Below are positions 1-5,774 of a stretch of 11,959 nucleotides of DNA, one piece after another. The notes under the pieces were generated by a model that worked only from the letters and a program-made list of their open reading frames with translations, did no database searches and had not been told where the DNA came from. The stretch spans positions 1 to 11,959 of the forward strand of contig CAYLZN010000169.1 in NCBI GenBank assembly GCA_964387935.1. The letters are read 5' to 3'. Origin of the DNA: CAYLZN01 sp964387935. Its GTDB lineage: Bacteria; Acidobacteriota; Vicinamibacteria; Vicinamibacterales; JAFNAJ01. The translations under genes were made by a program, and so were the position numbers. Every line of letters begins with the position of its first letter. Positions within the stretch are counted from its first letter, which is position 1.

Positions 1-1880
1 ACGCGCACGCGGTCGCCGGGGTGGATGGCCCGCGCTTGGGCGTCGGCCGGGTGAATCGCCACCACGGGATTCGGACTGATCGCGCGGATCGACGGCAGGT
101 TCCCGAACTGCGAGTGGATGCGGTTCTTCGTGTTGGGCGTGAGCAGGTACAACCCGTAGCGCGACCCGGCATCGCCGCCCCGGGAGTCGCCGGACGCCGC
201 ACGACGGGTCGATTCAACCGGTTCGGTGTAGGTGGGCAGCGGGGCCTGCCCCCACCGCTGCCTCGCCTCCTCCGACTCCAGTTCGATTCGACCGGAGGGC
301 GTCGGAAACCGCAGGTCCGCAAACGCCACGTCGACATGACCAGGCGCGCGCACCGGCCGCGCGCGCAGGTCGTCGAGCGTCAGGCCCGTGGCCGCACGCA
401 GCTTCGCCTCGACGAACGCCTCGGTCGCGGCATCTCCGGGAGCCGGGATCGCCGCCGCGGTCGCGTCCCGATCGAACCCGAGCCTGTGCGCGAGGTGCCA
501 GTAGATCTCCGACTCCGGCTTCACCTCACCCGGTGGGTCGATCACCTTCTGCCTGATCTGGAGGTAGTCGTGCCAGTACGCGCCGATCACGTCGGTCTGC
601 TCGAACATCGACTTGGCGGGCAGCACGATGTCGGCTTCGCGCGCGGTGTCGGTGAGGAACTCGTCGATGACGACGCGGAACTCGAGGGCGCGGAAGGCCC
701 GGAGGACCGCCGGGGTCTCGGGGTTCTGCGGGATCGGGTTGCCGCGCTCGACCCAGGCCATCTTCAGGGGCGGGTCGGTGGTCGCGAGCATCTCCGGCCC
801 GAGGCGAGCGGTCGAGATCGAGACCCGGACGATGCCGTCCGGGGTCTCTGGGGGATAGAACTCCAGCGGGTCCTTGACGTGACCGAAGACCTGCGTGCGC
901 AGGTTCGCGAAGATCCACCCCGCGCCGGGTCGCCCGATGTTCCCCGTCAGCGCCAGCAGTGCGATCATCGCCCTCATCGTCTGGCCGCTGTTGGTGTAGC
1001 GCTGCATGCCGAACCCCGCGCAGATCGTGGCCGGCTTCACGGTGCCGATCAGCCGCGCGAACTGGCGGATCTGCTCTTCGGGCACGCCAGCGACCTCGGC
1101 AGCCCAGGCGGGTGAGCACGATTGCACGTGCGCGCGGAAGGCGTCGGAGCCTTGCACGTGGTCGCGCACGAACGGCTCGTCTACCAGTCCCTCGGTGACG
1201 AGGACGTGCGCGGCGGCGAGCGCGATCGCGCCGTCGGTGCCGGGCCTGGGTTGGATCAGGAGCGAGGCGCGCTCGGCCGTCTCCGTGCGGCGCGGATCGA
1301 TGACGACCAGCCGGGCGCCGGCGCCGAGCGCCTGCTCCACGAAGGGCATCTGATGGATGTTGGTCTCTGCCGCGTTCTTGCCCCAGAAGACGATCAGCCG
1401 TGCGTTCGCCAGGTCCCACGGCGCGTTGTGCTCGTTGGCGCCCAGCGTCAGCCGTGTCGCTTCGAGTCCGGCGGGCCAGCAGAGATCGCCGTACGTCGTC
1501 GTGCAGCCGCCGAACAGGCGCCAGAAGCTGGTGCCGACGCCGTTCAGCAGCCCCTTCGTGCCGCTCGACGCGTAGTAGAGGACCGACTGCGGGCCGGATT
1601 GTGTCCGGATCTCGGTGAGGCGCGACGCAATCGTGTCCAGCGCCTCGTCCCACGTGATCCGTACGAGCGCCCCGGGGCCACCGGTGCGCTTGAGCGGGTG
1701 CAGGAGACGGTCTGGCGAGTACGTGCGCTCGATGTAGCTCAGGCCCTTCAGGCAGGCGCCGTTGATCGTGGCGACATTATCCGGGTGGGGTTCGATGCGC
1801 CGGAGGCGGCCGTCCTCGACGGTGACGCGCAGACCACAGGTGCTGTAGCAGTTGCGCGGGCAGGCCGTGGTGTACACCAT
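1..1880 (-). CDS. Molybdopterin-dependent oxidoreductase, DMSO-reductase superfamily, C-terminus cut by window edge
   Basis: About 626 residues are visible, starting at ATG 1880. An [4Fe-4S] motif of form C-x3-C-x3-C-x27-C lies at residues 7, 11, 15 and 43 (CPRNCYSTCG, then GACLKG). The bis-MGD domain follows, with YGDLCWPAG around 130-138; C134 occupies the usual molybdenum-ligand position, so I infer a Cys-ligated enzyme. Later landmarks are VFWGKN, VVIDPRRTET, TGNIGRPGAG, ERGNPIPQNP and ADIVLPAKSMFEQTD. A molybdopterin-dinucleotide-binding C-terminal domain begins near residue 577 and runs off the edge. The Fe-S motif starts at residue 7 and there is no Tat signal, so the enzyme should be cytoplasmic. 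It resembles single-subunit members such as Bacillus YoaE, but the substrate cannot be read from sequence. An in-frame TAA lies 14 nt upstream of the ATG and excludes a longer form. There is no clear Shine-Dalgarno sequence, and the start abuts a repeat-like element. No electron-transfer subunit gene is visible on this side. Confidence 0.93.
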   Translation of the reverse strand, partial: MVYTTACPRNCYSTCGLRVTVEDGRLRRIEPHPDNVATINGACLKGLSYIERTYSPDRLLHPLKRTGGPGALVRITWDEALDTIASRLTEIRTQSGPQSVLYYASSGTKGLLNGVGTSFWRLFGGCTTTYGDLCWPAGLEATRLTLGANEHNAPWDLANARLIVFWGKNAAETNIHQMPFVEQALGAGARLVVIDPRRTETAERASLLIQPRPGTDGAIALAAAHVLVTEGLVDEPFVRDHVQGSDAFRAHVQSCSPAWAAEVAGVPEEQIRQFARLIGTVKPATICAGFGMQRYTNSGQTMRAMIALLALTGNIGRPGAGWIFANLRTQVFGHVKDPLEFYPPETPDGIVRVSISTARLGPEMLATTDPPLKMAWVERGNPIPQNPETPAVLRAFRALEFRVVIDEFLTDTAREADIVLPAKSMFEQTDVIGAYWHDYLQIRQKVIDPPGEVKPESEIYWHLAHRLGFDRDATAAAIPAPGDAATEAFVEAKLRAATGLTLDDLRARPVRAPGHVDVAFADLRFPTPSGRIELESEEARQRWGQAPLPTYTEPVESTRRAASGDSRGGDAGSRYGLYLLTPNTKNRIHSQFGNLPSIRAISPNPVVAIHPADAQARAIHPGDRVR

Positions 1881-1881
1881 G

Positions 1882-1913
1882 GGGTCAGGTCTTTACTTTT
1901 AGCATTGTGACCC
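1882..1913. repeat. Short AT-rich element with 6-bp inverted ends (possible REP/MITE-like unit)
   Basis: GGGTCA (1882-1887) and TGACCC (1908-1913) form a perfect inverted repeat around a 20-nt AT-rich core (GGTCTTTACTTTTAGCATTG) inside DNA that is otherwise very GC-rich. It sits directly against the oxidoreductase start codon. The half GGGGTCAGGTCTTTACTTTT resembles sequence I recall recurring between genes in soil-bacterial genomes, sometimes near REP-associated transposases; that is memory and not a search result. Only one copy is in this window, so calling it a repeat is an inference. A regulatory hairpin or operator is the main alternative. Confidence 0.4.
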
Positions 1914-2053
1914 GCCCCGCGTCTCCTGCGGCACGGCGAGGCGGGCCGCTCGAGGCTGGCGCGTCGCTTGTGGCCGGAGCCCACGTGAGGCACTATGAAG
2001 CGTATGCCGGCGAGATCCTCGCGTTCGTCCGCACGCGCCTGGCCGGCTCGTAG
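1907..2053 (+). pseudogene. Possible C-terminal remnant of an unidentified protein, in an otherwise gene-free stretch
   Basis: The 281 bases between the oxidoreductase start and the next gene hold no complete gene. One plus-strand frame from GTG 1907 to TAG 2053 gives 48 residues. Its end (AHVRHYEAYAGEILAFVRTR) looks like an amphipathic terminal helix of a real protein rather than random GC-rich translation. Nothing upstream could be its body: the frame runs back through the AT-rich element and into the opposite-strand oxidoreductase. It may be the tail of a gene truncated by insertion or deletion at the element. I do not recognise the family, and a chance frame is quite possible. From 2054 to 2161 I see nothing. 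Confidence 0.22.
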
Positions 2054-2161
2054 CGGGGTTCGGGCGTCGCTTGCGCCCCGAGACCGTCTGGGTGATGGAC
2101 CGGCGCCTGCCCCTCCGCTGGTCACCGGCCGGTCGCCGCCCGCCGTGCTGTCCGGTCGAGC

Positions 2162-2401
2162 TCAGTCGCGGTCAGACGCGGCAAGGCGCGTCCAGCGCCG
2201 GTAGGCTTGGCGCACATACTCCAGTCGGTCCGCGCCTGTCGGGTAGCGACGTCGGAACCATCGGATCTGTGCACGCACCCCCTCGCGCTCAGCGTCGGAC
2301 ACCGGCGTGCGCAGGTAGGCCTCGACCTCTGCGACCGAAAGCCGACGCTCGGCCGCGGCACTGACCCTGGCCCGAACGCCGGGGTCGGGGACACGGGTCA
2401 T
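2162..2401 (-). CDS. Small 79-aa protein coupled to the upstream nucleotidyltransferase
   Basis: ATG 2401 overlaps the TGA of the preceding nucleotidyltransferase gene as ATGA (2398-2401), which indicates translational coupling and sets the start. The product is charged and apparently all-helical: an N-terminal stretch (RVSAAAERRLSVAEVEAYL), a DAEREGV turn near residue 36, then an aromatic/basic helix pair with IRWFRRRYPT and YVRQAYRRW. There is no signal peptide, membrane segment or recognised DNA-binding motif. Inference: it is the functional partner of the nucleotidyltransferase, perhaps an antitoxin or accessory subunit. In canonical AbiE the antitoxin AbiEi is a larger winged-helix protein encoded first; here the partner is small, encoded second and not AbiEi-like. 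The family is unknown to me. Confidence 0.75.
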   Translation of the reverse strand: MTRVPDPGVRARVSAAAERRLSVAEVEAYLRTPVSDAEREGVRAQIRWFRRRYPTGADRLEYVRQAYRRWTRLAASDRD

Positions 2402-2892
2402 GCCTCCGGCTCCTGCTCGAGAATCTGCAGGAGCCGAATGTCCTCGAGGTCCTTTGGGCGTGCTGCGAACCGCTTGGTCAGGATGAGGTCCGCAATCGAC
2501 GGAAGGTTGACGCTGGCGTCCGGCGACAGGGTTAGCTTCCGGCGCCTCGTCCAGACGGCGTCGAACGCGACGACCGTCCCGTCAACCGTGGGAGCCGACC
2601 GCGCGATCAGCACGTCCACCCGTTCGTCGTTCTCCAGGACGTAGCGTCCCCGCCGCCTGGCCTCGGCGGCTGCGTGTGTCGGAACAAGGTCGAATGGGGC
2701 GGCGGCCTCGTTGAAGCGGTCGATGTCGTCGATGTGCAGCCAGAAATCGTAGTCGGCGGTCAGGACCGGCAGGCCGAGCACCACGAGCGCTCGCCGACCG
2801 ATCAGCAGCGCGCGAGCGCCGCTCGTCTCCACGGCCCGAAAGAAGGCGAGCTCGTCGAAGTCGGTTCCCCTCATGGTTGTTTGCGCTCGCAC
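2398..2892 (-). CDS. AbiEii/MNT-type nucleotidyltransferase-fold protein
   Basis: The 164-aa product has the minimal nucleotidyltransferase layout: LLIGRRALVVLG near residues 29-40, the metal-binding pair in TADYDF (D47, D49), and a third acidic residue in ERVDVLIAR (D93). A C-terminal helix follows with IADLILTKRFAARPKDLEDI, typical of AbiEii and related proteins. The usual GG/GS of the fold is G-R-R here (32-34), which may alter nucleotide handling. The start is GTG 2892: GGAGG (2899-2903) lies 6 nt upstream of it, whereas the in-frame ATG at 2874 has no comparable site. The next gene overlaps by ATGA. Members of this fold act as toxins that modify tRNA or proteins (AbiEii, MenT) or as antitoxins that AMPylate a toxin (MNT-HEPN); which applies here is not decidable from sequence. 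It is divergent from the kinase gene starting at 3018. Confidence 0.85.
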   Translation of the reverse strand: MRAQTTMRGTDFDELAFFRAVETSGARALLIGRRALVVLGLPVLTADYDFWLHIDDIDRFNEAAAPFDLVPTHAAAEARRRGRYVLENDERVDVLIARSAPTVDGTVVAFDAVWTRRRKLTLSPDASVNLPSIADLILTKRFAARPKDLEDIRLLQILEQEPEA

Positions 2893-2924
2893 CGCTGGCC
2901 TCCGGACGTGGCGCGGACGGGGCG

Positions 2925-2930
2925 ATTATA
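2925..2930 (-). promoter_or_regulatory. -10 box (TATAAT) for the nucleotidyltransferase operon
   Basis: A perfect TATAAT on the minus strand leaves a leader of roughly 25 nt before GTG 2892, enough for the GGAGG ribosome-binding site at 2899-2903. No good -35 hexamer is visible at 16-18 bp. It lies back-to-back with the -10 box of the divergent kinase gene (2998-3003). Confidence 0.5.
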
Positions 2931-2997
2931 CGCGCGCCGACACGCGCACGAACAGAAACCGCTGCGCGCCGGGCGCGGCGGCGCGGTGACGCTTCGG

Positions 2998-3003
2998 TAT
3001 AAT
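2998..3003 (+). promoter_or_regulatory. -10 box (TATAAT) for the plus-strand kinase gene
   Basis: A perfect TATAAT ends only 2 nt before an ATG at 3006 and 14 nt before the ATG at 3018. Transcription would start near 3010, downstream of the first ATG. This supports ATG 3018 as the start, with a leader of about 8 nt. No convincing -35 element is seen at the right distance in the GC-rich DNA upstream. Confidence 0.5.
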
Positions 3004-3017
3004 CCATGCTTCAAGCG

Positions 3018-5744
3018 ATGGCGTTGGCGCAGGGCACCCGACTCGGCGCGTTCGAAATCGCCGGTGTGCTCGGCGCCGGCGGCATGGGCGAGGTGTATCG
3101 CGCGCACGACACGAAGCTGGATCGCCGTGTCGCCATCAAGGTCCTGCCAGACGCAGTGGCCGGGGATCCCGATCGCCTGATGCGGTTCACGCGTGAAGCC
3201 CGGACGCTCGCCTCGCTCAACCATCCCAACATCGCCCACCTTTACAGCGTCGAGGACGGCGACGGGCCGGCTGGGGTCCGCCCCTACCTCGTGATGGAGC
3301 TGGTCGAAGGCGAGGACCTCGCCCAGCGGACCGCGCGCGGCCCGCTGACATTGGACGAAGCCGTGGCGATCGCAACGCAGATCGCACTGGCACTCGAAGC
3401 GGCGCACGAGCAGGGCATCATCCATCGCGATCTGAAGCCCGCAAACATCAAGCTGCGCGAAGACGGCACGGTCAAGGTGCTGGATTTCGGCTTGGCGAAG
3501 GCGGTTGACGGCGGATCCGGGTTTCGGGAGACGGGCGCTGCAAGCAGTCATGCCGAATCGGCCACCATCACCTCGCCGGCCATGACGTTGCAAGGCGTCA
3601 TTCTCGGGACCGCGGCCTACATGGCGCCGGAGCAGGCGAAAGGGAAGCGCGTCGATCGCCGGGCCGACATCTGGGCGTTCGGCTGCGTGTTCTACGAGAT
3701 GCTCACGGCGCAGCGGGCGTTCGAGGGGCAGGGCGTCTCGGAAACGCTGGCGCGTGTCCTCGAGCGTGAACCGGACTGGACCCGACTGCCGGCGACGCTC
3801 TCGCCCGTGCTCGGCACCTACCTCAGACGCTGCCTGCACAAGGATCCCAGACAGCGTGTGCAGGCCATCGGCGACGTCCGGCTCGCGCTGGAGGGCGCGT
3901 TCGAGACGGCTGTCCCGCAAGCGACAGTTGCGCCGCCCCGGCGGCGCGCCGCCCTCGTCGGTACCGTCGCCGTCATCGCGGCCACGATCGCCGGCACGCT
4001 GGTGTGGGTCGCCACGCGCCAGGACCAGCCGGCGCCTCGTGTCTCGCGGCTGCAAATCGCGCCCGTGGGCGCCGCCGCACTGTCCATCGACTGGAACGAG
4101 CGAGATCTGGCCATCACGCCAGATGGTTCGCGCCTCATCTACAGCGGCAACCAGGGCACGCAGATTCTCGTCCGCGCGCTCGACACGCTCGAGCCGGCCG
4201 TCGTGTTCACGGGCAGCGTGTCCGGCTTGTTCGTGTCTCCCGATGGGCAGTGGATCGGGTTCCGTGACGGCCTCGCCGTGTTGAAGAAGGTGGCAGTGAC
4301 CGGCGGGCCACCGGTCACGCTGGCGACTCTCGACACCGCGGGTCTCAGCGGCGCCACGTGGGGACCGGACGACACGATCATCGTCGCCACCAACAGCCGG
4401 GACACCGGCCTGCAGCGGATTCCGGCGTCAGGCGGGCCTGTGACGATGCTGACGAAACCCGACCCCGCGAAGGGAGAAGGCGATCACTTGTGGCCCGAGA
4501 TGCTGCCCGGCGGCCGCGCCCTGCTGTTCACGATCACGTCGCTTGCGGGCGGCCTCGATGCCGCCCAGGTGGCCGTGCTCGATCTCCAGACCGGAACGCA
4601 CAGGATGCTGTTGCGCGGCGGCAGTCACGCCCATTACGTGGCGAGCGGCAAGCGCAACAGCGGCTATCTGGTCTACGCGGCCGCGGGCACGCTGCGTGCG
4701 GTGCCGTTCGACCTGGCCCGTCTCGAAACGCGAGGCACGCCAGTGACCGTCGTCCCGGACGTGGTGACGACCATCCGGGGCGGCGTGGACGCCATCGTGG
4801 CGGGCGATGGCACGCTGGCCTACGTACAGGGGACCGTCGAGGTCACACCGCGCAGTCTCGTGTGGGTCGACCGGGAAGGCCGCGAAACGCCGATTCTGGC
4901 GCCGCAGCGCCCGTATTTCCTTCCCGCGCTGTCCCCCGATGGCACGCGCGTCGCGGTGTTCGCCAACGATCAAGAGCGCGACCTCTGGCTCTGGGATCTT
5001 CGCCAGACGACGCTCACGCGTCTCACATCCACGCCTGGTGTCGACGTCGTCCAGGTGTGGACGCCTGACAGCCGCCGGCTGATCTTCTCGTCGGAGCGAT
5101 CGGGCGTGCGGAATCTGTTCTGGCAGCCCGCGGACGGCGCCGCTGCAGCCGAACGGCTGACCGAGAGTCCCAACACCCAGTACCCGATGGGGGTGTCACC
5201 CGACGGGCAGTGGCTGATCTTCACCGATGAGTCGCCAGCCACGCGCAACGACCTGATGGCGCTCACCCTGGACACGGCCCGCCGCGTGGTGCCGCTCGTG
5301 CAGTCCGAGTTCGTCGAGCAGAACGGGAGCCTCTCGCCTGACGGACGCTGGCTCGCCTATGAGGCGAACGATTCGGGCCGGTTCGAGATCTTCGTGCGGC
5401 CCTTCCCTGATGTGAGCAGCGGCCGCCAGCAGGTGTCCACGACCGGCGGGACGCGACCGCTCTGGCGCGGTGACGAACTGTTCTACGTGGCTCCGAGCGG
5501 TGCGGTCATGGGCGTGCGGGTGGCGCGCGGCACATCGTGGTCGGCGACGACACCGACGCAGGTGGTGAAGGAAGGGTACTTCACGAATCCGAACTGGTGG
5601 GGCCGGTCGTACGATGTTTCACCAGACGGCCAGCGCTTCCTGATGATCAAGCCGGGCGGCGCCGACGGAACCGCGGCGCCCACCAGCATCATCGTCGTGC
5701 AGCACTGGGTCGAGGAACTGAAGCGGCTCGTGCCGACGAAGTAG
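3018..5744 (+). CDS. Membrane Ser/Thr protein kinase with C-terminal TolB/WD40-like propeller
   Basis: The 908-aa product is complete. Kinase domain, about residues 10-285: glycine loop GAGGMG (19-24), VAIK lysine K41, helix-C glutamate E60, catalytic HRDLKPAN (D138, N143), DFG aspartate D156, and activation-segment end GTAAYMAPEQ (197-206). All catalytic residues are present, so it should be active. One hydrophobic segment at about 313-333, preceded by RRR, anchors it with the kinase inside. The outer part is a beta-propeller with repeats such as SPDGTRVAVF (near 637), TPDSRRLIFSS (682), SPDGQWLIFTD (727), SPDGRWLAYEA (772) and SPDGQRFLM (868). The presumed role is a transmembrane sensor kinase; ligand and substrates are unknown. 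I chose ATG 3018 over ATG 3006 because MALA-x-G-x-R matches the paralog at 8600 and because of the -10 position. It converges on that paralog with 30 bp between stop codons and no clear terminator hairpin. Confidence 0.95.
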   Translation: MALAQGTRLGAFEIAGVLGAGGMGEVYRAHDTKLDRRVAIKVLPDAVAGDPDRLMRFTREARTLASLNHPNIAHLYSVEDGDGPAGVRPYLVMELVEGEDLAQRTARGPLTLDEAVAIATQIALALEAAHEQGIIHRDLKPANIKLREDGTVKVLDFGLAKAVDGGSGFRETGAASSHAESATITSPAMTLQGVILGTAAYMAPEQAKGKRVDRRADIWAFGCVFYEMLTAQRAFEGQGVSETLARVLEREPDWTRLPATLSPVLGTYLRRCLHKDPRQRVQAIGDVRLALEGAFETAVPQATVAPPRRRAALVGTVAVIAATIAGTLVWVATRQDQPAPRVSRLQIAPVGAAALSIDWNERDLAITPDGSRLIYSGNQGTQILVRALDTLEPAVVFTGSVSGLFVSPDGQWIGFRDGLAVLKKVAVTGGPPVTLATLDTAGLSGATWGPDDTIIVATNSRDTGLQRIPASGGPVTMLTKPDPAKGEGDHLWPEMLPGGRALLFTITSLAGGLDAAQVAVLDLQTGTHRMLLRGGSHAHYVASGKRNSGYLVYAAAGTLRAVPFDLARLETRGTPVTVVPDVVTTIRGGVDAIVAGDGTLAYVQGTVEVTPRSLVWVDREGRETPILAPQRPYFLPALSPDGTRVAVFANDQERDLWLWDLRQTTLTRLTSTPGVDVVQVWTPDSRRLIFSSERSGVRNLFWQPADGAAAAERLTESPNTQYPMGVSPDGQWLIFTDESPATRNDLMALTLDTARRVVPLVQSEFVEQNGSLSPDGRWLAYEANDSGRFEIFVRPFPDVSSGRQQVSTTGGTRPLWRGDELFYVAPSGAVMGVRVARGTSWSATTPTQVVKEGYFTNPNWWGRSYDVSPDGQRFLMIKPGGADGTAAPTSIIVVQHWVEELKRLVPTK

Positions 5745-5774
5745 TGCGGCGACTGCCTTGACGGGAGGCGCACA

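Noticed and set aside
21..1115. Long plus-strand open frame opposite the oxidoreductase
   Set aside because: Antisense shadow caused by high GC; no domain or plausible start signal.
1474..1482. Selenocysteine at the molybdenum-ligand position of the oxidoreductase
   Set aside because: The codon there encodes cysteine in frame; no in-frame TGA occurs in the gene.
526..1653. Long open minus-strand frame (375 codons) inside the oxidoreductase
   Set aside because: It is another frame of the same strand; its translation is arginine/proline-rich noise while the true frame carries all molybdopterin motifs.
2871..4055. 394-codon minus-strand frame opposite the plus-strand kinase
   Set aside because: Antisense to the intact kinase domain; no recognisable motif.
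5745..5774. Shared terminator between the two convergent kinase genes
   Set aside because: The 30 bp between the stops show no stable stem and no T-run.
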